A stretch of DNA of 64,000 nucleotides from Tepidimonas ignava (GCF_004342625.1 NZ_SMAH01000010.1:1-64000), one strand, 5' to 3'. Shown: positions 47,750 through 60,509, counted from the stretch's first letter. Notes: a model not told the origin generated them from the letters alone. Numbers and translations are program-made.

Positions 47750-49702
47750 TCACGGGCGTGGTGGCCAGGGGACTTCCTCGACGCGCCGCGGCACGCCGAT
47801 GGGCGCGGCGGTTTGACCTTTTTGCGTCGCGGCGATGTCCTCCTCGCTGGGGTACAAGCCCAACAGCAGGTAGTCGAACACGCGTCGCACGATGGGCGCG
47901 GCGTGGGCCGCCCCAAAGCCCGCGTTTTCGACGATGGCGGCCACCACGTAGCGGGGCGCCTCGGCCGGCGCGAACGCCACGTACAGCGAATGGTCGCGTT
48001 GGTACTCGGCCAGCCGCGCGGCGTCGTAGCGCTCGCGCTGCCCGATCGTGACCGCCTGCGCGGTGCCGGTTTTGCCGCCGCTGCGGTACGGTGCGCCCGC
48101 GAACGCCCGGGCCGCCGTGCCCTCGGTGGTGACGCCCACCATCGCATCCAGCACCACGCGCAGGTGCTCGGGGCGGTACCCCAGCGGCCGGGGCGGCTGG
48201 GCTGCGGCCAGGGCCTGGGGGGGCTGGCCGACCGGCAACGCTTGGAGGGCCACGTGGGGCGTCATGCGCTGGCCGCCGTTGGCCAGCGCCGCCACGGCGG
48301 TGGCCAGTTGCAGCATCGTGAAGCTGTTGTAACCCTGGCCAATGCCCAGCGAAATCGTTTCGCCCGGGTGCCAGCGTTGCTGCTCCGGCTGGCGGTACGC
48401 GGCGCGTTTCCAGGCGGGGCTGGGCAGGATGCCGCGCACCTCACCCGGCAGGTCGATGCCGGTGAGCTGTCCAAAACCCAACGGGGCCATGAAGTCGTGG
48501 ATGGCCTGCACCCCCATCTCGTGCGCCAGCGTGTAGTAGTACACGTTGCTCGACAGCACGATGCTGCGGCGCAGGTCCACCATCCCCAGCGCCGTTTCCC
48601 CGTGGCTGCGGAAGCGGTGGTTGCCCAGCGTCCAGTAGCCGGGGTCCAGCACCGCGGTCTGCGGGGTGCGCAGCCCCAACTCCAGCGCGGCCAGCGCCAT
48701 GAAGGGCTTGTAGGTGGAGCCCGGCGGGTAGGTGCCGCGCAGCGCGCGGTTGAGCAGCGGGCGATCCAGCGATTCGTTCAGTTCGCGCCAGGAGTCGCTG
48801 TCGATGCCATCGACGAACAGGTTGGGGTCGAAGGTCGGCATGCTGACCAGCGCCAGCACCTCGCCGCTGTGGGCATCGAGCGCCACCAGCGCGCCGCGGC
48901 GTCGGCCATAGAGCCGCTCCACCAGGTGCTGCAGCCGCACATCCAGCGCCAGGCGGATGTCGTCGCCGGCCTGCGCGGGGGTCACGCCCAGGCGCCGCAC
49001 CGCGCGGCCGGTGGCGGTGGTTTCCAGCAGCTCCAGACCGGTGCGGCCGTGCAGCCGCTCCTCCTGGGCCGCTTCGACGCCCACCTTCCCGATGTGGGTG
49101 GTGCCGCGGTAGTTGGCCAAACGCTCGTCGGGCCAGTCGTCCATCTGCGCGCGGTCGCGTTCGCTGATGCGGCCGATGTAGCCCACCACGTGCGCGGCGG
49201 TTGTGCCGAGCGGGTAGCGGCGCAGTTGGCGCGCCTGGATCTCCACCCCCGGCAGCGCCCACAGGTGCGCGGCCACGCGCGCCATTTCGGCTTCGCTCAG
49301 GCGGCTTTTGAGCGGCAGCGGATCGAAACGCTTGGATTCGGCGCGCAGGCGGCGAAAACGCTGCAGGTCGCGCGGGGTGAGCTCGACCAGCTCGCCCAGC
49401 CGCTGCAGGGTTGCCTCCAGGTCGGGCGTGCGGCCGGGGGTGACTTCCAGCGTGTAGACCGGCACGTGGTCGGCCAGCACGACGCCGTGGCGGTCCAGGA
49501 TACGGCCACGGGTGGGCAGCAGCGGCACGACGGCGGTGCGGTTGCCCTCGGCCTGGGCGACGTAGCGGTCGTGGTGCAGCACCTGCAGCACGTAGGCGCG
49601 CACGCCCAGCAGGCCGAGCAGTGCCCAGGCCACCCCCAGCGCCACCCACGCGCGGCGGCGCTGGCGCTCGATGCGGTCCTGGGGGTCGGTGACCAGCGCC
49701 AT
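47750..49702 (-). CDS. mrdA: Penicillin-binding protein 2 (rod-elongation transpeptidase)
   Basis: A 650-residue class B PBP: an N-terminal membrane anchor (WVALGVAWALLGLLGVRAYVL), a dimerisation region (TRGRILDRHGVVLADHVPVY) and a transpeptidase with S-x2-K in PPGSTYKPFMAL, SSN in VLSSNVYYYTLAHEMG and KTGTAQA. It crosslinks peptidoglycan during elongation with the MreBCD complex encoded just upstream. ATG at 49702, seven bases after the mreD stop. rodA is not in the window. Confidence 0.96.
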   Translation of the reverse strand: MALVTDPQDRIERQRRRAWVALGVAWALLGLLGVRAYVLQVLHHDRYVAQAEGNRTAVVPLLPTRGRILDRHGVVLADHVPVYTLEVTPGRTPDLEATLQRLGELVELTPRDLQRFRRLRAESKRFDPLPLKSRLSEAEMARVAAHLWALPGVEIQARQLRRYPLGTTAAHVVGYIGRISERDRAQMDDWPDERLANYRGTTHIGKVGVEAAQEERLHGRTGLELLETTATGRAVRRLGVTPAQAGDDIRLALDVRLQHLVERLYGRRRGALVALDAHSGEVLALVSMPTFDPNLFVDGIDSDSWRELNESLDRPLLNRALRGTYPPGSTYKPFMALAALELGLRTPQTAVLDPGYWTLGNHRFRSHGETALGMVDLRRSIVLSSNVYYYTLAHEMGVQAIHDFMAPLGFGQLTGIDLPGEVRGILPSPAWKRAAYRQPEQQRWHPGETISLGIGQGYNSFTMLQLATAVAALANGGQRMTPHVALQALPVGQPPQALAAAQPPRPLGYRPEHLRVVLDAMVGVTTEGTAARAFAGAPYRSGGKTGTAQAVTIGQRERYDAARLAEYQRDHSLYVAFAPAEAPRYVVAAIVENAGFGAAHAAPIVRRVFDYLLLGLYPSEEDIAATQKGQTAAPIGVPRRVEEVPWPPRP

Positions 49703-49709
49703 CGCGAGC

Positions 49710-50231
49710 TCACAGCGGCCGGGTGTCGTCGGGGTCCGGCGCACGGCGTTGGGGCGCCAGCAGCACGCGCGTGGCCAGGGGCCAGCAAGCCGCCGTCAGC
49801 ACCGGCGCCACCCACAACGCCCAGCTGGGGGCGCCGTCCCCCGCCAGCCAGCGCACCAGCCACTGCAACGCGTAGGCCAGCAGCACCAGCGGCAGCACGT
49901 GCAGCGTCTGCCCGAGCTGGTCGAACCACAGCACACGCCGGTGCAAAGAGACGGCGCCGTAGGCCAGCACCGTGTAGGCCAGGGCATGTTGCCCCAGTAG
50001 GGCGCCCTGGTGCACGTCGAGCAGCAGCCCCGCCGCAAACGCCACGCCAACGCCGATGCGCCGGGGCTGGTGCACGCTCCAAAACGTCAACACCAACGCC
50101 AGCCAGTCCGGCCACCACGCGGGCGCCCCAAGCTGCCCTTGCAGCACCATCAACATGCCCGCGGCCACGAGCGAGCCCCAGATGAAGCCCGGCTTGGCCG
50201 GCAGCAGCAGCGGTTCGCCCCGTGGCAGCAT
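49710..50231 (-). CDS. mreD: Rod shape-determining protein MreD
   Basis: A 173-residue inner-membrane protein with five or six helices (FIWGSLVAAGMLMVLQG; WLALVLTFWSVHQPRRIGVGVAFAAGLLLDV is the MreD signature; AYALQWLVRWL). A part of the elongasome scaffold. Its ATG is two bases after the mreC stop. Confidence 0.94.
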   Translation of the reverse strand: MLPRGEPLLLPAKPGFIWGSLVAAGMLMVLQGQLGAPAWWPDWLALVLTFWSVHQPRRIGVGVAFAAGLLLDVHQGALLGQHALAYTVLAYGAVSLHRRVLWFDQLGQTLHVLPLVLLAYALQWLVRWLAGDGAPSWALWVAPVLTAACWPLATRVLLAPQRRAPDPDDTRPL

Positions 50232-50233
50232 CG

Positions 50234-51112
50234 TCAGCCTCCCTGCGCCGGCCGGGTGTCGGCGCCACGCCGGTGCAGCACCAGCACGTGCAGCGCGTCG
50301 CGCACGCGCGCCAGCGGGCGTGCTTCGACCCAGGCAAACCCGCTGCCTTGCGGTTCGACACGGGTGATCTGCGCCACCGGCAGCCCCGGCGGGTACACGC
50401 CGTCGATGCCGCTGGTGACCAGCGTGTCGCCCACCACGGTGTCGGTTTGCGCGGGGACGAAGCGCAGCGTCAGCGACGGCGCGTCGAGGTCACCGTTGCC
50501 AAAGGCCAGGTAGCGTTCGCCGCTGCGGGTGTTGAGCACCGGCACGGCCAAACGCCGGTCCACCAACAGCGTCACCTCGCTGGACCCGGGGTGCGCCCGC
50601 GTGACCTGGCCCAGCACCCCCCAGCCGTCCATCACGGTGTCTCCGGGTTGCACGCCATGCATGGTCCCGCGGTCGATGACGACACCCGGGCGGTACGGGT
50701 CAGGCAGCGCGTACAGGATCTCGGCCCCCAGCGCCTGCGGCCAAAGCTGCTCGCGCAGCCCCAACAGGGCGCGCAACTCGCGGTTTTCCTGCGCCAGGTG
50801 CTCGACCAAACCGGCGCGGTCCGCTTGCGCCGCCAGCGCCTGCTGGGCCGCTTCGGCCTGTTGGCGCGCCGCGTGCACGTCGGTGAGGTAGCCCGCCACC
50901 CAACGCACCGCGTGCACGGGTTGCAACGCCACCCATTGCACGGGGTACAGCACGGTGGCCAGCGCGCTGCGCAGCGGCGGCGTCAGGCGCAGCCGCACGT
51001 CCAGCACCATCAGCAGCACCGCCAGCGCGCTGAGCAGCAGCAGCTTGGTCAGCGCCGGGGTGCCCTGCTTGAAAAAGGGCGGTGGGGTGCGGTCCAGGGT
51101 GCCCGGCGGCAT
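50234..51112 (-). CDS. mreC: Rod shape-determining protein MreC
   Basis: A 292-residue periplasmic scaffold: one membrane helix (LLLLSALAVLLMVLDVRLRL), a coiled coil (about 75-120, RQQAEAAQQALAAQADRA) and the beta-rich MreC domain (GVVIDRGTMHGVQPGDTVMD; VLGQVTRAHPGSSEVTLLVD; VVGDTLVTSGIDGVYPPGLPVAQI). Links MreB to PBP2. ATG at 51112, 37 bp after mreB. Confidence 0.95.
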   Translation of the reverse strand: MPPGTLDRTPPPFFKQGTPALTKLLLLSALAVLLMVLDVRLRLTPPLRSALATVLYPVQWVALQPVHAVRWVAGYLTDVHAARQQAEAAQQALAAQADRAGLVEHLAQENRELRALLGLREQLWPQALGAEILYALPDPYRPGVVIDRGTMHGVQPGDTVMDGWGVLGQVTRAHPGSSEVTLLVDRRLAVPVLNTRSGERYLAFGNGDLDAPSLTLRFVPAQTDTVVGDTLVTSGIDGVYPPGLPVAQITRVEPQGSGFAWVEARPLARVRDALHVLVLHRRGADTRPAQGG

Positions 51113-51149
51113 CGTGCATCCGGTGGTGCGAGCGGCGCCGGTGGCCGCC

Positions 51150-54160
<3,011 letters not shown>

Positions 54161-54164
54161 GCCG

Positions 54165-54362
54165 ATGCCGACGATTTGTGCGTTCTACGGCTTGCTGATC
54201 CGAATGTACTGGGATGATCACGAGCCCCCGCACTTCCATGTCGCGTGTGGCGATTACAGCGCGGTGTACGTCATTGAGACGCTCACGATGTTGCGCGGTG
54301 CCTTGCCGCGACGGGCCCACGCGATGGTGTTGGAGTGGGCTGCGGCACACCGTGCGAATTGA
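54165..54362 (+). CDS. DUF4160 family protein
   Basis: A 65-residue protein with the DUF4160 pattern: MPTICAFYGLLIRMYWDDHEPPHFHVACGDY. It starts four bases after the gatA stop and is followed 16 bp later by a DUF2442 gene. DUF4160/DUF2442 pairs are common across bacteria and are often suspected toxin-antitoxin-like modules; the role is not established to my knowledge. Its position splits gatA from gatB. Confidence 0.88.
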   Translation: MPTICAFYGLLIRMYWDDHEPPHFHVACGDYSAVYVIETLTMLRGALPRRAHAMVLEWAAAHRAN

Positions 54363-54378
54363 TGGAGGACTGGCAACG

Positions 54379-54684
54379 ATGCCAACAGCGACAGCCCCTG
54401 TTGCCGATTGCGCCGTTGGACTGACGCCCGACCTGCCCCCGGTGGTGGCGGTGCGCGTGTTGCAGCATGGCGTTTTGGAAGTCCGCTTCGCCGATGGGTG
54501 CGCGGGGTGTGTGGAAATCTTGCCCTCGCACATGACGGGTGTTTTTGCGCCCTTGCGTGACCCTGCGGTGTTCGCCCAGGCCGGCGTCGTGGGCGGCGCC
54601 GTCAGTTGGCCTGAGGGGGTCGATTTGGCGCCGGACGCCATGTACCAAGCCATCGTCCGCAACGGCCGCTGGGTGCTGGAATGA
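54379..54684 (+). CDS. DUF2442 family protein
   Basis: A 101-residue protein. The core, from about residue 20, fits DUF2442: [19 protein letters not shown], then [21 protein letters not shown] and [16 protein letters not shown] Thr/Ala-rich N-terminal part precedes it. The ATG at 54379 has GGAGG about 11 nt upstream. Partner of the DUF4160 gene, and 46 bp upstream of gatB. Confidence 0.85.
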   Translation: MPTATAPVADCAVGLTPDLPPVVAVRVLQHGVLEVRFADGCAGCVEILPSHMTGVFAPLRDPAVFAQAGVVGGAVSWPEGVDLAPDAMYQAIVRNGRWVLE

Positions 54685-54730
54685 CCGTGGGTTGGCCACG
54701 GCGGTCGCGCCGCTCGCATGGAAGATTGAT

Positions 54731-56224
54731 ATGAATAGCACTTGTTTGATCGACGGGTACGAAGTCGTCATCGGCTTTGAGACCCACGTGCAGCTGTCCA
54801 CCCGCAGCAAGATTTTCAGCCGCGCCGCCACCGCCTTCGGCGCCGAGCCCAACACGCAGGCGTGCGCGGTGGACTTGGCGCTGCCGGGCACGCTGCCGGT
54901 GATGAACCGCGCCGCCGTCGAGTGCGCGATCCGCTTTGGTTTGGCGGTGGGCGCGCACATCGCGCCGCGCAGCGTGTTTGCGCGCAAAAACTACTTCTAC
55001 CCCGACTTGCCCAAGGGCTACCAGATCAGCCAGTACGAAATTCCGGTGGTTCAAGGCGGCGCGGTGACGTTTTGGCTGGAACAGGGCAAGGGCGCCCACC
55101 TGGAGCGTGTGCAGCGCACGGTGCGCCTGGTGCGCGCGCACCTGGAGGAGGACGCCGGCAAAAGCCTGCACGAGGACTTCCACGGCATGAGCGGCATCGA
55201 CCTCAACCGCGCCGGCACGCCGCTGCTGGAAATCGTCACCGAGCCGGACCTGCGCTCCAGCGCCGAGGCGGTGGCCTACGCCAAGGCCTTGCACCGCATC
55301 GTCACGTGGATCGGCATTTGTGACGGCAACATGCAGGAGGGGTCGTTCCGCTGCGACGCCAACGTCAGCGTGCGCAAGCCGGGGCAGCCGCTGGGCACCC
55401 GGCGCGAGATCAAAAACCTCAACTCCTTCAAGTTCATGCAGCAGGCCATCGACTACGAGGTGCGCTGGCAGATCGAACGGTTGGAGGACGGACACGCCAT
55501 CGAACAAGCCACCGTGCTGTTCGACCCCGACACGGGCGAGACGCGCGCCATGCGCACCAAGGAAGACGCGGCCGACTACCGCTACTTCCCCGACCCCGAC
55601 CTGCCGCCGCTGGCGATCGCGCCGGGCTGGGTGCAGCAGGTGGGCGCGCAGATGCCGGAGCTGCCCGACGCGATGGCGCAGCGCTTCGTGCAGCAGTACG
55701 GGCTGCCCGCCTACGACGCCGCCACGCTGACGCAATCGCGTGCGATGGCCGCGTACTTCGAGGACACGGTGCGCGCGGGTGCGGCCCCCAAGGCCGCCAG
55801 CAACTGGATCATGGTGGAACTGTCGCGCCGGCTCAACGCCGCCGAGCTGGACATCGAGGCCTGCCCGGTGTCCCCGGCGCTGCTGGCGGCGTTGCTGGCA
55901 CGGGTGGCCGACGGCACGCTGAGCCAAAGCGCCGCCAAGCAGGTGCTCGATGAGCTTTGGAGCGAGCCCGGCAGCGGCGAGCCGCTGGCGCGGGTGGACG
56001 CCATCGTCGAGGCCAAGGGCCTGCGGCAGATGAACGACACCGGGGCGTTGCAAGCCATCGTGGCCCAGGTGATCGAGGCCAACCCGAAAAACGTGGCCGA
56101 ATACCGGGCGGGCAAAGACAAGGCGCTCAACGCCTTGGTGGGCCAGGTGATGAAGGCCACGCAAGGCAAAGCCAACCCGCAGCAGGTCAGCGAGCTGCTG
56201 CGCCAAGCCCTGGCCCAAGGCTGA
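54731..56224 (+). CDS. gatB: Glu/Asp-tRNA amidotransferase subunit B
   Basis: A 497-residue subunit that activates the tRNA-bound acid by phosphorylation and amidates it. [54 protein letters not shown] and [15 protein letters not shown] are diagnostic; the C-terminal YqeY-like tail ends [13 protein letters not shown]. Start M at 54731. No clear ribosome site is visible, and the small gene pair intervenes between it and gatA. Confidence 0.97.
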   Translation: MNSTCLIDGYEVVIGFETHVQLSTRSKIFSRAATAFGAEPNTQACAVDLALPGTLPVMNRAAVECAIRFGLAVGAHIAPRSVFARKNYFYPDLPKGYQISQYEIPVVQGGAVTFWLEQGKGAHLERVQRTVRLVRAHLEEDAGKSLHEDFHGMSGIDLNRAGTPLLEIVTEPDLRSSAEAVAYAKALHRIVTWIGICDGNMQEGSFRCDANVSVRKPGQPLGTRREIKNLNSFKFMQQAIDYEVRWQIERLEDGHAIEQATVLFDPDTGETRAMRTKEDAADYRYFPDPDLPPLAIAPGWVQQVGAQMPELPDAMAQRFVQQYGLPAYDAATLTQSRAMAAYFEDTVRAGAAPKAASNWIMVELSRRLNAAELDIEACPVSPALLAALLARVADGTLSQSAAKQVLDELWSEPGSGEPLARVDAIVEAKGLRQMNDTGALQAIVAQVIEANPKNVAEYRAGKDKALNALVGQVMKATQGKANPQQVSELLRQALAQG

Positions 56225-56246
56225 CCGCGCCGCCCGCGCTTAGTCG

Positions 56247-56948
56247 TCAGCGTGCCGGCGCCAGGGCGTCCGTGGGCGGTGCTGCCCACAGGCGCCGCAG
56301 CGTAGCCAGCTCGTCGTCGAAGCGTTGCACCACGCGGGCGTGCTCGCGCTGCAGGTCATCGATGTACTGCTGTTGCTGCTGGCGCTGGGTGGCGTTGTCG
56401 GCCAGGCGGCGCTTGAGGGCCGCCGGCGCACGCGTCGGGTCCTTACGGTAAAATTCCATCTCTTGCTGCAAACGCTGGGCTTCGTTGTCCAGCCGCTGCA
56501 GCTGTTGCTGGGCGGCCTGCAGGCTGGCCTGCAGCTGCGCCAGCGACGCTTCGCGGGCGCGTTGGTGGGCGGCCTCGTCGGGGTAGCGCATCAGCAGCAA
56601 CTGCTCGCGCCGCTGCTGTTCGGCGGCTCGGGCCGCGGCTTCAGCCTGGGCGCGCTGCTGGGCCGCCAGCCGCTCGCGCTGCTCGGGTGTGGGGGGCGGC
56701 TCGATGACGCGGCGCACCGTGCCGCTGGGGCCCAGCTCGCGTTGCGCTCGGTCGCTGCATTCCGGGATCGGTCGATCCGACGACAGCAGCCGGCCCTGGG
56801 CGTCGGTGCAGGTGTAGATGGGCGTGCGTGTCGCGGCCGGGGCGTTTTGCGCCTGCACCGTGGGGGCTGCCAGCACCGCCGTGCCCACAAGGGCGACAGC
56901 GCGCCAGGCAACGCGGGGTGGCACGGGGGACGGGCGGCGTGACGGCAT
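56247..56948 (-). CDS. DUF4124-type periplasmic protein with coiled coil
   Basis: A 233-residue exported protein: signal peptide (AVALVGTAVLAAPTVQAQ, cleavage near residue 34), a DUF4124-like start (IYTCTDAQGRLLSSDRPIPEC) with a probable Cys pair, then a long Gln/Arg/Ala-rich coiled coil (about 85-215). Function unknown; the domain is common in Burkholderiales and gammaproteobacteria. It lies 42 bp after pyrE on the same strand and is convergent with gatB. Confidence 0.82.
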   Translation of the reverse strand: MPSRRPSPVPPRVAWRAVALVGTAVLAAPTVQAQNAPAATRTPIYTCTDAQGRLLSSDRPIPECSDRAQRELGPSGTVRRVIEPPPTPEQRERLAAQQRAQAEAAARAAEQQRREQLLLMRYPDEAAHQRAREASLAQLQASLQAAQQQLQRLDNEAQRLQQEMEFYRKDPTRAPAALKRRLADNATQRQQQQQYIDDLQREHARVVQRFDDELATLRRLWAAPPTDALAPAR

Positions 56949-56990
56949 GGCAGCGGCAGCGTGGACCCGGCCATGCTCACGGGGGCTCCC

Positions 56991-57707
56991 TCACCCCACA
57001 CCGTAGCGCGCGCGGTACTGCAGGACGCGCTCGCGGTGCTGCGCCATGTCCGGGTGTTGTTGTGTTTGCAGATACTGCAGCAAATCGTCCAGTCTGGCAA
57101 TGGCGCACACGGCCAGGCCCAGCTCGCGCTGCACGTACTGCACGGCGCTGTAGGGTACGTCGCGCACGGTGCCGTCGGGCGCCACCTCGGTGGCCATCTC
57201 CTGTCGGTCCAGCGCGATGGCCAGCGCATGCGGTGTGGCGCCAGCGCCACGGATCAGCGCGATCGATTCGCGCGCCGCGGTGCCCGCGCTCATGACGTCG
57301 TCGACGATCAACACCCGGCCCTGCAGGGGCGCGCCGACCAGGGTGCCGCCTTCGCCGTGGTCCTTGGCTTCCTTGCGGTTGTAGGCAAACGGCTTGTTGT
57401 GGCCGCGGCGCGCGAGCTCCACCGCCAGCGCCGCCGCCAGCGGGATCCCTTTGTAGGCGGGGCCAAAAATCATGTCAAACGCCACGCCGCTGGCCAGGAT
57501 GCGGTCGGCGTAAAACGCCGCCAATTGCCCGAGCTTGGCGCCGTCGTCAAACAGCCCGGCGTTGAAAAAGTACGGGCTCAGGCGGCCGGCCTTGGTTTTG
57601 AACTCGCCAAAGCGCAGCACGCCGCAGGCCAGCGCGAACTGCACGAAGCGCTGCGCCAGCGGGTCGGGGTTGGCGTGGGGGGCGCTGGGTGGGGTGGAGG
57701 TGGTCAT
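56991..57707 (-). CDS. pyrE: Orotate phosphoribosyltransferase
   Basis: A 238-residue enzyme of pyrimidine synthesis forming OMP from orotate and PRPP. GEFKTKAGRLSPYFFNAGLFDDG at the substrate side, FGPAYKGIPLAAALA, and the PRPP loop RVLIVDDVMSAGTAARES are clear. About 10-20 residues longer than E. coli PyrE because of a Ser/Pro-rich N-terminus. ATG at 57707; crcB ends 54 bp upstream on the same strand. Confidence 0.96.
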   Translation of the reverse strand: MTTSTPPSAPHANPDPLAQRFVQFALACGVLRFGEFKTKAGRLSPYFFNAGLFDDGAKLGQLAAFYADRILASGVAFDMIFGPAYKGIPLAAALAVELARRGHNKPFAYNRKEAKDHGEGGTLVGAPLQGRVLIVDDVMSAGTAARESIALIRGAGATPHALAIALDRQEMATEVAPDGTVRDVPYSAVQYVQRELGLAVCAIARLDDLLQYLQTQQHPDMAQHRERVLQYRARYGVG

Positions 57708-57761
57708 GGTCGTGTCGGCACGGGGGGCAACGGGCCGCCATTGTAGGCAGGCGCCACGCCG

Positions 57762-58145
57762 TCAGCCGCGCAGGGTGGCGTAGGTGGTCCAGCCCAGTGC
57801 CGTCAACAGCAGCGAGCCGCCCACGTGCAGGCCGATGGCGGCCAGCGCCCACGGCAGGCGGCCCTGTTGCAGCAGCGTCACGACTTCGATCGAAAAGCTG
57901 GAAAACGTCGTCAACCCCCCCAGCAGGCCGGTGACGACGAACAGGCGCCACGGCGGCGCGATGGCCGGGTGGTGCATGAAAAAAGCCACCGCCACCCCGA
58001 TCACGTACGCCCCGATCCAATTGGCCGCCAGCGTGCCCAGCGGGAGGTGCGGCAGCACCGCGTTGAGCGCCAGCCCCAGCCACCAGCGCAGCAGCGCCCC
58101 CAAGGCGGCCCCCGTGGCCACGGCGACGATCGAGGCGGTGATCAT
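57762..58145 (-). CDS. crcB: Fluoride channel CrcB/FluC
   Basis: A 127-residue four-helix protein; FluC works as an antiparallel dimer exporting fluoride. [29 protein letters not shown] (Asn near the pore) and [15 protein letters not shown] with the Phe-box and central Na+ site are intact. It overlaps the upstream 5'-nucleotidase stop as ATGA. No fluoride riboswitch can sit directly before it, since the preceding gene occupies that DNA. Confidence 0.95.
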   Translation of the reverse strand: MITASIVAVATGAALGALLRWWLGLALNAVLPHLPLGTLAANWIGAYVIGVAVAFFMHHPAIAPPWRLFVVTGLLGGLTTFSSFSIEVVTLLQQGRLPWALAAIGLHVGGSLLLTALGWTTYATLRG

Positions 58146-59068
58146 GCCGTGCCCTCCCGCGGCGCCGCAGGGGGCGGGTTGGCCACACCACCCGCGACGT
58201 GGCCGGCCGGCACGTGCTCGGCGGCGCTGGCCACGTGGCGCGTTTGGTCGTCGAAGAAAAAGTCGGGCTCGAACTCGCGCAAAAATGGGCCTTTGTCCAG
58301 GCCGCCCAGGAACATCGCCTCGTCGACCTCGATGTTCCAGTCCATCAGGGTGCGGATGGCGCGTTCGTGCGCCGGGGCGCTGCGCGCCGTCACCAGCGCG
58401 GTGCGGATGCGCATGGTGGCGCTGCCCGCTTGTTGCAGCCGGTGCAACGCCTGCAGCAAGGGCTTGAAAGGGCCGCCGGGCAGCGGCACGCTGGCGTGGC
58501 GTTGTTCGTGGTCTTGGAAGGCGTGCAGGCCCTGGGTTTGGTACACGCGCTCGGCTTCGTCAGAAAACAGCACCGCGTCGCCGTCGAAGGCAATGCGCAC
58601 CTCGCGCGGGTGGGCGTCGCTGGCGCGGGGCGCGTGCGGGTACACCTGCGCGGCCGGAAAGCCCGCCGCCAGCGCCGCGCGCACATCCTCGATGTTGGCC
58701 GACAGAAACAGGTGCGCCCCCAGCGGGCGCAGGTAGCGCCACGGCGGCGCGCCGCGCGTGAACACGCCGCGTTGGATCGGCAGCGCGTCGTGCCCCGCGG
58801 AGCGAAACACCCGCAGGCCCGACACCGGGTCGTTGCGCGACAGGATCACCACCTCCACGCGCGTCACGCCATCGGCGTTGAACGCCAGCAGCTTGCGCAC
58901 CAGCGAATGCGCCACGCCGGGTTGCGCCGGCTGCTGCAGGCGCTGCAACTGCAGCGCCATGTAAGCGCGGTCGTCGCCTTGCTCGAAGACGCGGTTTTCT
59001 TCTTCGAAGTCGAACAGCGCGCGCGACGAGATCGCGACGACCAGACACTCGGCAGGCAGCGTGCTCAT
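58142..59068 (-). CDS. 5'-nucleotidase (PF06189 type)
   Basis: A 308-residue cytosolic-type 5'-nucleotidase: [24 protein letters not shown] at the start, [56 protein letters not shown] (HAD-like Asp) and the terminal [14 protein letters not shown] are hallmarks. It removes phosphate from nucleoside monophosphates. Start M at 59068 ([14 protein letters not shown]). Coupled to crcB by overlap, 31 bp downstream of the methyltransferase gene. Confidence 0.93.
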   Translation of the reverse strand: MSTLPAECLVVAISSRALFDFEEENRVFEQGDDRAYMALQLQRLQQPAQPGVAHSLVRKLLAFNADGVTRVEVVILSRNDPVSGLRVFRSAGHDALPIQRGVFTRGAPPWRYLRPLGAHLFLSANIEDVRAALAAGFPAAQVYPHAPRASDAHPREVRIAFDGDAVLFSDEAERVYQTQGLHAFQDHEQRHASVPLPGGPFKPLLQALHRLQQAGSATMRIRTALVTARSAPAHERAIRTLMDWNIEVDEAMFLGGLDKGPFLREFEPDFFFDDQTRHVASAAEHVPAGHVAGGVANPPPAAPREGTA

Positions 59069-59099
59069 GGTCGCGATTCTGGCACGGCTGGCCGCTGCC

Positions 59100-59876
59100 T
59101 CACGCCCCCAGCACAAACACCGCCGGCTGCTGCAGCGGCAGGGTCGGGGGATGGCGGCGCCACTGGGCCACGGTGGCGGCGTGCACGGCCTGCTGCGGCA
59201 GGCCCAGCGCGCAGGCCACCGCCAGCCGGGTGTCGGGGCGCAACGTCTGCAGCGCCACCTGCAGCAGCGCCGCGTTGCGGTAGGGGGTTTCGATGAAGAT
59301 TTGCGTCTGGCGCTGCCGCGCCGCGGTGGCCTCCAGCGCACGCAGCGCCCGCACGCGCTGCGCTGCGTCGATCGGCAGGTAGCCGACGAACGCGAAGTGC
59401 TGACCCGGGCAGCCGCTGGCGGCCAGCGCCAGCATCAGCGACACCGGCCCGACGAGCGGCTCCACCCGCAGCCCCAGTCGATGCGCGGCACGCACCACGG
59501 CGCTGCCCGGGTCGGCGATGGCGGGCATGCCCGCCTCGCTCAGCAGCCCCACGTCGTGGCCTTGCAGGGCCGGCGCCAGCAGCGCCTCGGCGGCGGTGTC
59601 GGCGCTGCGGTCGGCGTCGCCGTGCTTGTGCCAGGCGCGCGGCAGCTCGGTGATGCATTGCTGCTGCAACGGGGCGGCCAGCGGCACCACGGCGTCGACC
59701 CGCTTCAGAAACGCGCGGGCGCTGCGTGCGTTTTCGGCCAGCCAGTGCGTCAGCCCCGCGGCGCGCTGCAACGTGGCGATGGGCAGCGCGGCCCGGATGT
59801 CCGGCGGCGGCGCGCAGCCCAAGTCCAGCGGCGTGGGCACGAGCACCAAGGCGCCGGGCCTGCGCGGCGCGCTCAT
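59100..59876 (-). CDS. RsmI-like SAM-dependent methyltransferase
   Basis: A 258-residue protein of the tetrapyrrole-methylase/RsmI fold: GLLSEAGMPAIADPGSAVVRAAH and VGPVSLMLALAASGCPGQHFAFVGYLP correspond to RsmI motifs, as does QIFIETPYRNAALL. The N-terminus reads LVLVPTPLDLGCAPP instead of the RsmI PTPIGNLGDI, marking the shorter paralogous group common in betaproteobacteria. Target unknown (RsmI methylates C1402 of 16S rRNA). Overlaps maf as ATGA. Confidence 0.88.
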   Translation of the reverse strand: MSAPRRPGALVLVPTPLDLGCAPPPDIRAALPIATLQRAAGLTHWLAENARSARAFLKRVDAVVPLAAPLQQQCITELPRAWHKHGDADRSADTAAEALLAPALQGHDVGLLSEAGMPAIADPGSAVVRAAHRLGLRVEPLVGPVSLMLALAASGCPGQHFAFVGYLPIDAAQRVRALRALEATAARQRQTQIFIETPYRNAALLQVALQTLRPDTRLAVACALGLPQQAVHAATVAQWRRHPPTLPLQQPAVFVLGA

Positions 59877-60475
59877 GGCAGCACCACCCCGGCGCCACGC
59901 AGCAGCCGCGCGGTGCGGATCAGCGGCAGCCCCACCAGCGCCGTGGGGTCGTCGCTGACGATGGCGTCCAGCAGCGCGATGCCCAGTCCCTCGCTTTTGG
60001 CGCTGCCCGCGCAGTCGTAAGGCCGCTCGGCGAGCAGGTAGCGCTCGATGGTGGCGTCGTCCAGGGCACGAAACTGCACCTGCACCACCGCCACATCGTC
60101 GGCGGCGTAGCCGCTGTCCAGGCAGCGCACGGCCAGCGCCGTGTGGAACCGCACCGTGCGACCACTCATCGCACGCAGCTGCGCCACCGCCCGCGCGTGG
60201 TGGCCCGGTTTGCCCAACGCCACCCCGTCCAGGTCGGCCACCTGGTCGCTGCCCACGACGATGGCCTGCGGGCGCTGGCGCGCCACGGCGTCGGCTTTGG
60301 CCGCGGCCAGGCGGCGGGCCAGGGCGGCCGGGGCCTCGCCGGCGTGCGGGGTTTCGTCCACCTGCGGGGCGACGGTTTCGAAAGGCAGCCGCAGCCGGGC
60401 CAGCAGCTCGCGCCGGTAAGGCGAGGTGGAGGCCAGCACCAGCGGCCGTGGTAACGGGTTGAAGCTTGCTTGCAT
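59873..60475 (-). CDS. Maf/YceF-type nucleotide pyrophosphatase
   Basis: A 200-residue Maf-family house-cleaning enzyme: LVLASTSPYRRELLARL, VDETPHAGEAPAALARRLA and VVGSDQVADLDG are signature motifs; the subgroup resembles YceF, which hydrolyses 7-methyl-GTP. Start M at 60475 (MQASFNPLPRP). It opens the minus-strand run maf-methyltransferase-nucleotidase-crcB-pyrE and is divergent from the Rieske gene across 34 bp. Confidence 0.93.
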   Translation of the reverse strand: MQASFNPLPRPLVLASTSPYRRELLARLRLPFETVAPQVDETPHAGEAPAALARRLAAAKADAVARQRPQAIVVGSDQVADLDGVALGKPGHHARAVAQLRAMSGRTVRFHTALAVRCLDSGYAADDVAVVQVQFRALDDATIERYLLAERPYDCAGSAKSEGLGIALLDAIVSDDPTALVGLPLIRTARLLRGAGVVLP

Positions 60476-60509
60476 GCAGGTATTGTCGCTGCACGCTATG
60501 CTTGCCGGC

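Noticed and set aside
57708-58145. Fluoride riboswitch near crcB
   Set aside because: The upstream DNA is coding sequence of the 5'-nucleotidase, with a 4-bp gene overlap.
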